In this document: positions 10,262 to 24,700 of the stretch, one piece after another
Layout of the letters: the number at the start of each line of letters is the position of its first letter
Numbering within the stretch: position 1 is the first letter of the stretch
Origin: Megaleporinus macrocephalus
Lineage: Eukaryota; Chordata; Actinopteri; Characiformes; Anostomidae
Assembly: GCA_021613375.1 (NCBI GenBank)
Contig: CM038716.1
Coordinates: 6,756,394-6,820,393 of the forward strand
Direction: 5' to 3'
Length of the DNA stretch: 64,000 nt
The notes under the pieces: generated by a model
The model's database searches: none
Seen by the model: the letters and a program-made list of their open reading frames with translations, nothing else
Told to the model about the DNA's origin: nothing
Program-made: the position numbers and the translations under genes

Positions 10262-13200
10262 TATTATATATAGAAATATATTTTTAATCATATTTGCTTG
10301 ATTTTTTAAATCATAGAATCTACAGAACCAATTGTTGTGAAAAAGGATCTCCCCAGGTAAGATTTTTCTTCATTTACTCAAGATCATTGTTTTAATGATC
10401 TATGAACAAAAAATAAGTAGTATTACATTACACTACCCACTTGTTGTTGCCAACAAGTTAAATAAGCTCTTGAAACAGTTTCCTAAAATTGTTGGACCCA
10501 GCTTTATATTTTTAGTTTTAATTTCTAAAATAAAATATTTACAAAGGAAGACAAAACATTCTTAACTTTTAATAGAAGCTAATGAAGAATTGATATATTC
10601 CAAATAATTGCAACCATTTCTGTTGGTCAGTTTAATATGAATATTTTATCCTGACAGCAACAATCTGTCCATATTTTGTTACTTAAAATATATGTTGCTT
10701 AGAAAATATAATCAGATGGGGTTTTTTTATTGTCTCACAACAGCATGTTTGGACACATGGTCTCCCTGATCATGCTTACTACATTATAATTTACTATAGA
10801 AATTTGCTATGTAATGTTATGCAGTACATAGGTATGCCCTGCTTTGTGCTAGCCCAATCGTCAACTTGTTTTACCTTAATGAGTGCATGTGAAACAGTAA
10901 AATAAAATAGTGTGTGTGTGTGTAATATAAAAAAAAATCATTCTCTAATTGTTAATTGTTCACCTGTGCTGACTGATAACAAATTAATGGCTTCTTGCAA
11001 AAGCTGCTGACAACTGTTTTTGCGAATGTCACAGACCCATATTGTATTGACTATAGCACACAGAAAGTAAAACATTTTACCATTTCATAAAGATTATTTA
11101 GAGCTTGATGCCTTTTAAAAAATTGGGACAGGGGCAACAAAATACCAGAAAAGTTAGTGGTATTAATAAAAACACCTGTAGGAGCATTTTGCAACTAAGT
11201 CAATTGACTGAGTATAAAGAATCTGGAAAAATCCTTGTGCGCAAGGGACAATGCTGACGGACAGTATTGGATGCTTGTTATCTTCGGGCCCCCAGGCGGC
11301 ACTGCATTAATCATTGTCTGTGAACACAATTTGCTATGTAATCGACAAATGCAAGTTAAAGCTGTATCATGCAAAAAAGAACTCACATGTCCACACAATC
11401 TCTTCTCTGGGCCAAAGCTCATTTAAATGAACTGAGGAAAAACTAAAAAAAACTTTTAGACGTTTCACTATGAGTCTTAGCGCTTGGTGACCCCACTCTG
11501 TAACTTTACATGGTCTGACACTTCATACCTAAGTTGCTTTGGTTCCTAAAAGCTTCCAGTCTTAGTCAATTATGGAATACCTAGCAGCAAAGAAATTTCA
11601 CCAACTGGCTTGTTGAAACGGTGGCATCATATTGTTGGATTGATTTTATACACCTGTGGCAATGGGACTGAATGAAACACCTAAATTCAACAGTACCATT
11701 AGTGTTACATTGCAGGCATAGATGAAACACCTGTTTCTGTGATCCTTAGTAATAGAGACTATGCATACACCATAAAAAGTGTTTCATTGGTTCAACCTAA
11801 AGAAATATTTCATGTGGTAAAAAGCAACTAAACTATTTTTACTATATTCCAAAATGGCTTTAAAATAATTAAATATTTAAAGTAATAAACAAAATTGAAT
11901 TTTTTACATTGAAACAATGAAACACAACATGAGTTCTTACTGTCAATACCTTATTGCTTTAAAGGCTTGGAAACCAACAATTTCTGGGTATTTCTGCCAA
12001 AAAGACTCCAGGAGCAGAGGAAAGTAAAACAAGGTTTAATCTTCGATAGGGTGTACAATTAGAAGGTTAGTTATTGTAGAACATAAAGAAAAGTCTTTGG
12101 TGTAAGCCCAGTCCTAGGTCCAGGTTTTTAAGCGTGCAGACCCTCACAGATCCTGCTGGATATGGACAGCAGGGGCGAAGCTGCCTCTCAGGACGGCAGG
12201 ACTGGGACTCAACTGGTAGTGGTGGGGAGGAGGGGGCAGCGCGTAGAAACATCATCACCTAAAGGCAGTAAAGAACGAGTATGAGTTGAATCCTTTTAAA
12301 GACAGGTGGCAGCCTGTGATTTGTTGGAGTACTGGATGAAAGAGTGACGTAGCATTGGAGTCTTCCTGGCAGAACTTTCGCTAAAGCTTTCATTTCTATT
12401 TTGGGTATTAAGGGTCCATAACACACATTTGTTAGATTGGCGTATGTTTTAAATATGCACTCTTCAGTATTAATGCTGCACTGCAAATAAAAAAGGAATA
12501 AAGAAAACGCAGATCATAAATAATATAAAACATTCCACATTTCTATGAACTACACAGGCCGCAGTCTGATGACGACATTGTGACTGTGGAGTTCTATGCT
12601 TTGTTGAAAGACGGCATCACTTTTCCGTCTGAAGAGTCCTTGTGGATCTGTGGACAACAAGGCAAAATCAAAGAAATGTCAATTATAAGGTACTGTGATC
12701 CACTGTGATATCTTAACAGTTTTTATTAAGATCAGTCAGTTTTAGTGTTCAGAGCACTAAACACTAAACAAACGTCTTCAATCAATTTGTCATCAATATG
12801 GTATATAACCTTAGATTTTGGGTTTATTTTCAAGATTAATGTATCAGATTAGAAATGTATTGCTTAATAATAATTATTTTGTATTTTATTTATAATTTTT
12901 GCAGTAGACAAAGTGGAACATTGTTTAAAGCTTCAATCCCCATGGATAAATCTGAGATATTTGTGTACAAGTATTGCTCTTGTAGCCCAGATGACCAGCA
13001 GATCAGGTCTGAACAGATCAGACTGGATGGAAGGGAAACTTATTTCAGGTTACTAAATGTGAAGGAGGTGCTCCAGTCAGACTGCAAAGGTATGACACAA
13101 AGGCTAATATAATAGAGTATACGTTTGTATTATTATATGACATATAAAATAAGCTCTAGTGTAAAACTATCAACTGTATTTGGTGTTGGGGTGGCTGGGC

Positions 13201-16200
13201 ACTGGGTATGTTAGATTTTTCAGTGAAAGATTTCTGCAATGTGTTCAACTACAATACACTGAGGTAGAGTGACACATACACAGTAATGTACATAGACCGA
13301 CCAAACCACCTCCTTGTTCTTACCATATCAATCCATTGTATCAGCTCCATTTACAATACAGGTGCACTTTGTAGTTCTACGCTCATATTCTGTAGTTCAC
13401 CTGTTTCTTTGTATATTTTGCTAGCCCCCTTTTATCCTGATTTTCTGTGGTTAGGACCCATACAGGACCACCACAGAGCAGGTACTATTTAGGTGGTGGA
13501 TAATCTTTAGCACTGCACACTAATGCAGTGGAGGTACGTCAGAGTGTGTTGTGCTGGTATGAGTGGATCGGACACAGCAGTGCTGGAGTTGTTTATCTCA
13601 GTGTCCACTCACTGTCCACTCTATAAGATACTCCTAACTTGTTGGTTCACCTTATAAAGCTTATCATTTGCTGCAGTTTATGTTGGTCATTGTCTAGTCC
13701 TTCATCAGTGGTCACAGGACGCCGCCCACAGGACACTGCACAATGAGGTGCAGCAGCACTGCTGTGTCTGACCCACTCACATCAGCACAACACACACTAA
13801 CACCATCACTGAGAATGATCTACCACCTGAACAATACCTGCTATGGGGGTCCTGACCACTGAAAACAGGGTAAATGAGCTAATAAAGTATTCAAAGAATC
13901 AGATGAACTACTGTCTAGTGTAGAAGTGTAGAACTACAAAGTGCTCTTATATGGTAAGTGGAGCTGAACAGATATTGTAGGAACAAGGAAATGGTTTTAA
14001 TGTTATGGCTGGTCGGTGTATAATGTCCACTGTGGTCCACTGTTTTTACAGGATGCAAATTTCCCTCCATTGGGATCAACTATGTACATGTATTTATGTA
14101 ATACAGTCAAGTGAATTTTAGTGTGTATTTCTGCAATGAGGATGTGCTGCTGAATGTAAGGTTACTACCCTGACAAAGAATGTGTCTTGAAGTATGATTT
14201 TATTCAGCCTATGGGACAGGCCTCTAGGTACATGTTTTTACAAAGTATTTTAATATTTGTTCAGTTGGTCTTTTACCCCTGATGTTTTGCATTAGATCTC
14301 TAAGATCTAGTAAATATGGATCAGTGGACAGATCACACTTTAAATTTAACTGTAACTATAAGATGGCAAACTCTACAGTTACCCTGCAATAAATAGGTAC
14401 CATACAGATTTTGCAGTTTCAGTGTAATAATTAATAACAACACTGTTATAATTAAAAAGTTTACAATACAAAAAATAATTGCCACAATGAGATGCCAGCG
14501 ATTAGAATTATTTGGTAATAATTAGATGCCAGACTCTGCAGTTACATTGTAATAGCCAAAGTGTATATTTACACAGTCATATTTAACAGTTACACTATCC
14601 TAACTAAATGGCAAAGTAAAATTAAATCAGAAATTATACAAGACCCAAATAAATTAAATAAATAAATAGATACATGCAAAAACATATTGGATGAGCATAA
14701 TCATTATTTAGTGATTTGTTTAGTCAAAGTAAGAATAAAGTACATGTGATGTGTGATTCATATTCATGTGTTTTGTTGTCATTATAAATGTTATTTACAA
14801 TCCAATATAGATGCAACAACAGCACTGAGATGTTACATGATTATTGTGGAAGAGCAAACGAGGTTTAATGGTTGAAATAGACATTGTTATATGCTGACAT
14901 TAATTAAAAAGTCAAATAGGACAGATTAAGAGATTGTGTACTATCAACATCATGTTCATTTCAGAGTGACAGATTTGAACGGTCTAAATGCAGAAGTATA
15001 ATCAAGCTGAATGCAGTGCTAAAATTTTGCAGACATAACTATTAATACTGTACACTGACCTCATTTAACTTTTTTGATTACAGCATCGTAATTTCTTTCT
15101 GATGTGTGACTCATTTTGCTTTCCATTTTACTTTCATTTCTTTTCAGTTGTACAGCAATATGATGATATTTGTATGAAGTTCGCTGTATGGGGTGTTTTA
15201 CGGAGAAGTGTGAAAACTGAGATTTTGGATATGCGAACTCAGTTCCTACAAAGGGTTCTGGATTTTGCTTTGAGGACTAATAACGACGAGTTACCTTATT
15301 TGGAGAACAAATTCGGTTACATCTGGAAAAGCTTCCAAAGAAGATGTGTTTTTGACCCCGAATTATCTCAAGAAAGAGAACTGAATGTAAGTAATAAGAT
15401 TTTGTATTTATAGATTTTTATTTTATATAACACTTGAGCAAATGTTTAAATATATTTTCTAAATATTAATTAAGTACATTTAGCCAAACTTGTATTTGTA
15501 CAAAAATTACTTGCACAACCTATTTGTTATTAATCCTTTTTTTTTTTTTTTTTTGCAATTGCATGTTGCAGTTTCAAGTCCACTTAAAACTTGGCCAGGC
15601 ACTAAGGAATGTAATAGAAACATTCACTCATGGTCAACCAGTCTCCTACCTTCTGGCAGCTGTGTTCTTTGCAAAATACTGGCAGATTGAGTTGGAACAA
15701 ACTTCAGTCAAAAAGCTGTGTAAAATAGCAAAGCTGCAAGCTCAGAAAGGAGACAAAATGCCTGATCTTACAGACTCCATTAGAAGGTTTGTAAAATATA
15801 TATATTTTTTTGTTTTTAAATATTGATTGAAGTAGTTACTTACACAACAGAAATCATAACCAATTTATTTATGGTTACGTGATTATTACAAACTCTGACT
15901 TTAGTTTACAGTAATATTATACAGAGAACAAAATATTGTAGCTTTTCATAGACAATTGCCGTAGTTTTACCAACTCTCCAGTCATCTTCACTATAGCTCT
16001 AGTTATTTAAAGCTTTTTAATTATTGTCCTAACAACAGATATGTGAATTTTCCAGAATACAGCTATAGCTGTATTTGTAGACATTGCCTGATTTATGAAG
16101 GTCACTGCACTTCTGTTTTATACCCATTTTCTTGAGTAAAGTGAATCTGGTCTCTGTGCTGGCTTTTATTTGCACTCTAGCCCATGTTGTATGCCAATGA

Positions 16201-18658
16201 ACAAATTACGAATGACTCATAAGTTAACACTGGATAAACTAACCAGACCTGCACTGATGTTATATTACAAAGGGGTTTAATAAAAAGTAGCGTACAAGTA
16301 GTAACAAGCAGTTCTTAATGTTCTTAATGCTAAGTACTTCGTAACTTCATACTTGAGAACATTCTTAAAATTACGAATGTTTCCCGAAAGCCTTCGTAAC
16401 TAACGTAGTACATAAAGTCGTTCGTAAATGTAAGAGTAGTCTGACCCACTCGTAACTCTGTACGTTCTTCTTAGCTCGAAGTTCACGCGCAATTTTGTCT
16501 CAAAAACAAAGGAGGGCGCTAATCATATTTTTATAACGCATTGTACTGTGCATGGACACTACACATATTTATACAAACATGAATTCATGAAGAGATAAAA
16601 TCACTTTTGAGGCGTAATTGCATCATGTATACTACATCCAACGTCAACGAATATCATATCCAACAGCTTCAATTATGTAAACAGTAAACTTCTAGAATAA
16701 ATAGGTATTCGCTTGTATCATGCCCACCACTCTGAAGTTCCTGAGCTTAATACTGTGCATAAATGTACATAATCACATGAAACATACAGTTTAAACTGCT
16801 TAAAGTACAATACATTATTTGTTCATCTACACATATAAATTACATACTTTTAATTCATTTTCTTCCAGTAGCAGTCATAGTAGTAAATTAACACATATAT
16901 TATTTACTAAAAAATGATTACACATTGGCTTACTTGCTTACTTGCTATCCCTTAACCAATCAGTTATCTACACATATAAATTATCAAGGCTGACAAAGTT
17001 GAGTATGTGATGAACAGTATAGGCACTTATGTTCCTAGCAATCTCCTCCTATTTCTCCTATAGTATGTTTTTTTTTCTCTATTTCTTTAAGCATTTGGTT
17101 TTAGTTCATCCTGAGAAAAATTGCATTTGCGTGGCTGGTATGCCGTGCTTGAAAGGTTATTTGTGTGCCTATTTATCGGCTCGGCATGCTATAGACAACA
17201 ATTGCGAGAGAAATGTTTTCATTTATTTTCTACATAAAAGTAATGTAAATCCTTATTTATTGTTCTTTTTATTATAATTATTCACATAAAGATACATTTA
17301 TGGCATAATAATGTGTTAATTTATGTAAATCGTTGGATCAGTTTTCGACTACCTACGTGGGGGGGCGGAGTCAACAAGGAGCTACTTAAAACAAGTTTGT
17401 AAGTTTGGAGACTAAGAAGGCTTTTGGGAAACACTTGCAAAATCGGGGTTCTTAAAGAAAAACATCTCCATTTTTGACAATTTTTATTATTCAACATCAT
17501 ATAAACATAATAGCTGGTGTTTAAAGTGTGTAGAATGATGAATGGACCAATAGAAATGCTCCAAAAAAGTAGCTTGGAAAAAATTCTGGTTCTATTGACT
17601 TACATTGAAAGAAATACAGTTTTTGGCCTCTCCAGTAAAGTTACTATTTTGGAGATACTTGTTTCTCTTTTGACATTAATGATTTGTGGAGAGGTGATAT
17701 CAGTATTCAGGTAATGGGGGATGGGATGACCTGAGTATGTGACGCCGTCCTCATAGAGAAGTGTATCATGGGAATTGTAGTTTTCAGAGATGGTGGCACA
17801 GAGAGAACCTGCAAGTGTGACATTATTTCTCTCAAACTGTAAAGCGATTACCTTCTTTATTATTTTATTATGTTATTTATCTCACAATAAAACAGCCAAT
17901 TAACCAATGATAGTAGACATCATTTAAAAGGTTTGTCAGCATTATTGCCTTTGTTCTGAATACAGTAAGTTAAACCAGAAAAAAATTGTTAACAACAAAT
18001 TTGCCCCTAGAAAAGTTCCAAAAATGTATGCCAAACTGTTTCACAGAGCTGTGTTTGAATGTAAATGGTCTGTTTAGGTAATCTTCTTTTCGGTTTCGGT
18101 TTGATTACATGACTGTTGGGCATTGTAGACTGAGTGTATGGAACTTGCCCTGTGCTGACGTTCACAGTCAGACACACAGTCAGCACAAGCATGTGCTAAT
18201 TGCATACAAGGAAGTCTCAAATAATATTACATACATAAAGAAAGTTATGCTGAATCAAGTCAGTTAATATTGCTGTGTTGTAGACAAGTGTGTAATGTAA
18301 GAATTGCACGTTATTTAAGGACCCCCACCCCCTGCCTGTTTCTCATTTGTTGTCCATGCAATGTTTATATACATTTTTTGTCCTTAATAAAGTTTTTAAT
18401 TTTTGCAGGGAAATCTGTATTGCAATTGGACATCTTCTTAAAACCGCATGTTCAAACCAGTCCACTGATGCTGTGTGGCTGTTGGGATTGTTTTACAAAG
18501 TTCTCTCACCTGACAAGAGGTTTTATGAGGATATTCAACGTCCAGACTCAGATTCTTTAAAATGGATTGCATATAATAAAGGATGTCAAGTGTAAGTAAA
18601 GAAATAATAAATTGTATTTTGCTAATACAGCTGACTTATTAGCGAATGCGCACTCTGT

Positions 18659-18745
<87 letters not shown>

Positions 18746-21700
18746 TATATCGCTGTCCAAAGAAAAAAACAAGCATCCCCGAAATAACAAGTTTACAGAA
18801 GAGTTCAAAGAATTTATTTACTTTTAACATAAGTCAATGGAACCAGAATTTTTCTAAGTGATTTTAGAGCGTTTCCATGTTTTCTTTGGACAGCGAAAAT
18901 ATATTCCAGAGTAAAGCTGCATTCCAAAAACTAGGTTGTAGCCAAGAACACAATAAAGCATTTATTTTAAATAAAGTTGCAGATTGCCAATTTACGAGAA
19001 CTGCGATCCTACACATTAAGTATGGTGAATTAGCTTTTCAGTCATAGCATTTTTTAGACAACCTAAACTTAATATTATTTATGTTAACTGCATACTTAAA
19101 AGAAAAGCCCATTTTTTAATTATTTTGATACAACTATTCAGCAAGTTAATTAGTTTGTGTCTGAAGTTTTCATTTTAATGTAGATTTCCTGTGGAGTTTA
19201 TTTTAATGTAGAAATGCTGTGCACTGTGTGGCAGTAGCTAGCTTTGCATTTGCATGCATTAATTAGGAAGAATGAAACCTGTTTCAGAAGCCTTTCTTCT
19301 CAACAAGAAATGCAATACATGCTAGTTTAGTGTGTTGTAGTGTCAAATGTTCCAGAACACCTGCCATAAAGATCCGCTCTGCCATGGTTCATGATTCATG
19401 GGTAAAACATGAGGCCAGAAATGGTCAGCAACTATGGAATGGTTATCAGAAGATTTAGTTTTACTGTTACTGGTGTCGAAAGCTCAAAATGAATCAGCCG
19501 TCACTTTAATAACTAATCTGTGAAAGGACCTGCTATCAGTTTTTCATCTGTCTGGTAACGTAATGTTCTCTGTTATAGGGAACTTGCTGCAATGATAGAA
19601 TCTCATGAGGAGCAGCTGCAGCAGCATCGTGACTTTGCTGAGATTGTACTTTACAACATGTTTTCTGTGGAAATGGGAAACCATAATGTTTTGAACCATT
19701 TGGGTCTTGATCCCTTTGAACTTCTCAGTAAACTTTACCAATGGGTTTGCCAATATCCTGGTTATGTGAGTATTCATATTATATGGCTTATTCCATGCCA
19801 ACTGTCCTAGGACCTTGTATTTTCTATGGATGAAATTATGATGAAAACTTTAAATTAGTTATAAAGGTATGGTGTTTAAGAGTTAGCTTCATCAAGATTA
19901 AATAATGACTTTAACCGTGAACTGAATAATATTTCACTGTAAATCATCAGATTTTTAGCAAAAGCCATTTATCGAGGAATGTAAAAAAGTAAAGTAAAAA
20001 ACAAAAATCTAAAGTTTATTTGTCACATACACATACAGTACAACTATCAGTGAAATGGTTTGACAACTGCTCACTTATGTGAAACAATTAGATAAGAATA
20101 TAAAAAGATAGAATATCTGAAATCTAAATAGATATATATAAAGGTAAGAGCTAGATAAAATGAACATAAAAAGATAAAACTATCTTTATATTATCTTTAC
20201 TATAATATATTATGCACAACAATACTTGTTTTTCAAATTATTTTTGCCAAATGTTGACTTTAGGAATATTACTTTGCTAATTTAATTAGTCTGCAACAGT
20301 CTGTGGCCAACACTGTTTTTTTTATTTAATTTAGTGTTCAAAAAATAAAATATTTATGTTTTATTCATTTTTTGCTAATGTGACATATGATTTGACAGTT
20401 AACAGATTGAAATGTACTGACTGACGTGTATCTGTTAGTCCACAGAAAAGTTGATTGCCATAATTGAAGGAGTTGCGGAAATAACTAAGAAGAGGTTTCA
20501 GTCAAGGTAATTATGTAAAGAAATCTGTGATATCTGCTCTTCCCTTTTTTGGGGTGTGTGGGTGGGGTGGGTGCATATATGGGTACACTATATACTATAT
20601 ACATACTATAAACTTTACTTAGGTGTCAACTGTACTTGTTCAGTGTTGCTCCTTTTATATTCATCATTTATTTTTCCATTTATCAGATTCTGATTTACTT
20701 AAAAACACATTAAGTAATACTGAGTAATATTTAATACAATACGGAGATAAAACAAATGAAAGTTAAAATTTTTTAATGAGAGAGGAGAGCCGGGGGCCCA
20801 GCTGTAGCGATCTGTAGACTATCAGACTCGCAGACATCGAATCTCCACTCGTATATCCACATACATCATTCTAAAGCAGGGGTGTTTAATTAGAGTTCAG
20901 TAAGGCCCACCTACAGGAGATTTCCTCAGGCCAAGGTCCGGACCACCATCATTTCTAACGTGTGTTCTGATTCAGTGGTGTATCCTGTTTACTGAAGTAG
21001 TCTAGTATCAGCATCTTATACCATCAGCTACTGAAACACCAACACATCACACATACCATTCAGTATATTTACTGTTTAAAAGCTGAACTGAAATGCTGAA
21101 GTTTAAGTACAAACAATGGCTGCATTTAAGATGCTTTTGAAAAAAAAATGCTTCATAAATTTATAATAAAAAAGGGAAATAAAATATTTAGTCTGTTAAC
21201 TAGTTTAGTTTGTTAACTGCCGTTCTGTGTGGAGTACTCCGGTTTCGGGTACTCCGGTTTCCTCCCACAGTCCAAACACATGCTATTAGGTTGATCTCCA
21301 CTCTAAACTGGTGTGAGTGTAAGTATGTGTTGGCCATGTGATGGACTGGCGACCTATCCTTGGTGTGCCCCGCCTTGGCCTGATGATCCCCCCGACTAGC
21401 GGGATAAAGAGGAAGATAATAGATGGATGGATGGACAGATAGACAGATATGAGATATGTAGCTGCTTTTAATTAGCGCCATGGTTTCAGAACATATGAGA
21501 TGTGTTGGTTTGGGGCTGTCTGTGGGAAGTATGAACATCTCTGTCCATTCCTGGTTAAAAGGTTGTTTTTCGCCATCGTTTTATCTTTTTTTAGAGCGCG
21601 CCATCTCACTCGCTTTATTCTCCGACTGCTGCTTTTCGCCTGTGTGCGTGCTGCACTCCCGCATCTGCACAGATCTGATTGGCTGATGAGCGCGTTTGAT

Positions 21701-24700
21701 GAGCGCGATTGGTCTGTAAGGTTATTGCGTGGCAAAGCCCATATACCGGAAAGACAAGAAAAGCTCCGCCGCTTAAAATAAACACTGTCAGAATTAAATC
21801 CTTCTCAATAGTTTATCGGTTTAGGTCCGCATTGGACAATGTCTGGGTCCGGACCCGGACCGCGGTCCGCCTATTAGTTACCTCTGTTCTAAAGTATCTG
21901 CCGCTCTAGACACCAGATCTGCAGTCATGTTGAGGCGGGCAGAGTGCGAGCCCACCTTTAGTAAGCTCAGCATCTGCGAGTGCAAAAACATATGAAAAGA
22001 GTAACTCACAGTGATCACAGTGCAGCTCGCAATTAGTCAGAATGGAGTACTTTCAACAGCTGAAATGTTATTGGAGTGTCATGATGTTATGCAGTGTATA
22101 GGAGTTTTATTAGCATCGGGGTCAGTGCCCGGTTAAGTGAGCTTCCTACAGCAGAGGTTTGAAAATGGTAAAGGGAATACACTGACATACACAAAATCAT
22201 TACTTATTGTAGTAAAATAATTGTTATTTATTCAAATAGGATTTTGTTTTACATTACTGCCCAGATAAATAGCTATAATTAAATATAATTCTCTAAAACC
22301 TTTGCATAGTGCTGCACATCTAAAAGTACTTATGTTGCTGCCTTACTGCTCTTTTTTAAGTGGTTTTGCTATTTATTTTTAATGTTTGTTTCCTACAATG
22401 GCCTTTTTTTTCTCTTAGGCAACCTGAAGAAGTCTCAGATGAAGAAATATCAAGGTGCTTCAGTTTGGCCATAAATATCACGATGGAAATGAAGAAGAGA
22501 ACACGTAGCAAACTTTCTGAAAGCATTATCTCAATACTGAAACTTCTGAATTCCTTTTCAGAAATCTTGGACCTATTTCAAGGAAACAAGGTCAGAAGAA
22601 GAGCTTAATTCTGAATTGTTCTGATTTTGATGGTTTGCTATAGAGTAAACACAGATACTTCCATTAATAGTTAATATATTTAGTGAAGCTCGGTTGATTA
22701 TCAAGAGTTTTATGGGTTTAGGATTACTGTGCTGTGTATTTGAGATCATTAATAGTTATTAGAAAGTGGTTAGGTCAACAAATTCTGAAAATGTACAAAT
22801 GTTTATAAATGGTGGTATATGTAGTCAGTAGTGTGTTTATTCATATTACAAATACAAAGCAAATTACTTTTTTTTAATGGTGACAAGAACTTTATTTTTA
22901 CATTACATCCATTGTTTACAATATAGAGTTGCAAGACAAATATGTGAACTAGATTTCTGTATTCTGTATATGTTTTAATACTTAATGAGGCCCTAAGGCA
23001 GCAAACCAGATGCTACCTCCACCATGCTTCATAATTGGGATGAGGTGTTGGTGTCATGCAGTACCCTTTTTTTTTTTAACCAAGCACAGCGTTTTGTATT
23101 TGTGCTAAAAAGATCAACTTTGATTGTATCAGTCCATAGAACTTGTAGAGCATCCTGGTGGTTTTGGCCAGGTTTGTGATGGGCCACGATGTGTTTTTTT
23201 GGATAGCAGTTTGTTTGATTCTTTCACTGTGTCTGTAAAGGATCTGTCCTATTTTCAGGATATTCATTATAAGTGATACTGAGTGACAATAATTATTGAT
23301 TGCTATACCGTCCTGTGAAGCTCAATCAAATTATTAAAAGAGCACAACATTTCATTTTAGGAGATTATGGAAATGTGTGAGAAGAAATACCCAATGGTTG
23401 AGAAAGACCTTCTATTTTTGATCATGGCTGCTACAGTAAAATTCACAGAACATGACCTGAAGGTAGGTTCATATACCTGTATAGGGCACAGATTCAGGCT
23501 AAGGTAACATTAACCTTATTTAGTGCTACAGTGTCAAATGTTAATAATGTTTGAAAATACTGAAGAACGCATTTAAATGACCAGGGTGCATTTACACTTT
23601 TGTCACCATGGCAGTGGCAGTGGTATAAGGTACAGTAGCTAATCATACTACAATATACTGGTTTGCCAGTTCATTAGCTCCACTTACTTTTTAGTTACTT
23701 GTGTAGTTTAATCAGGTACACTTACAATATAGATGCACTTTTTATGTTTACATAGTCTATTTCTTGCCTTACAATTGATGAGAATGTTTTCTCAGTTTTT
23801 TGTCAGAGTTTTTGAGAATGAATTACCATCACCATGGCAAGAGAGATGGAAGAAAACCTTGAAAAACCTGTTCACTGAGTGTATACGAAAGGCAAGTAAT
23901 AAAGGAAAAAGTATGCTTTTCTATTATGTTTATCTAGTTCTTTTTTTGGTTTAAATATGTGTACTTAATTTTGTTTCCTGGATTTATTTTTGTCTGACCA
24001 GATACCCTAGAGGGGTTATCTGGACCCAGGTGCAACATTTATTTTTATTTATTTGTGTGTGTGTTTATGTATGCTGATGCTATGATTGTATATAATTATG
24101 ATATGATTTAAGGAAAAAATAGTGTTTATGTGAAAGTCATAAGCATGATATAAAGATTCAGTCTCACCCAGCTGGATTTAATGTAGTTAGGAGTGTAATT
24201 GTAATTCTTAGCTTTATCACTGGGCCATTGTCAGAAACAGAAAATGGATGGAAAAGCAAATAGGAAAGTGCATTAAAAACTGCAGCTGGTAAAAACAGTG
24301 AGAGGTTATTTTACTTCTCTCTTAGCTTTCTCTTCTCTTTAAAACAAGGTTGTGCTTATATTTACAGTTCAGTCTTTCCATTTTCTTAGCTACTCTTGCT
24401 TTCACATTACTTTTTCCTGAGTCTGAGGCACCTAAGGTGATAGTTTAAAAGCCTTTATCTGATCAATAAGTGTATTTTCATCAGTAAGAACACCAAATAT
24501 GATTAGAACAAAAGTAAATAATCATATATACAGTACAAAAAGTGAATATGAATATCTTATTGTGAGAGAAGTAGATCATATCTTGAGCTCCAGTTTGAAG
24601 AACAAAGTGTAGTTCCAGATTTTTCCTGGACGCCCCAGACATTGTATGAATGTATTCAGTTCCTTCAGCAGCAATCTTGATTTAGCTTAATGAAGTACTG

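Noticed and set aside
18612..18861. Ile-Tyr repeat proteins on both strands
   Set aside because: They are translations of the TA microsatellite.
23892..23925. GT donor at 23920 for exon 15
   Set aside because: It leaves phase 1, while exon 16 needs phase 0 and the added residues (ASNKGK) have no family match.
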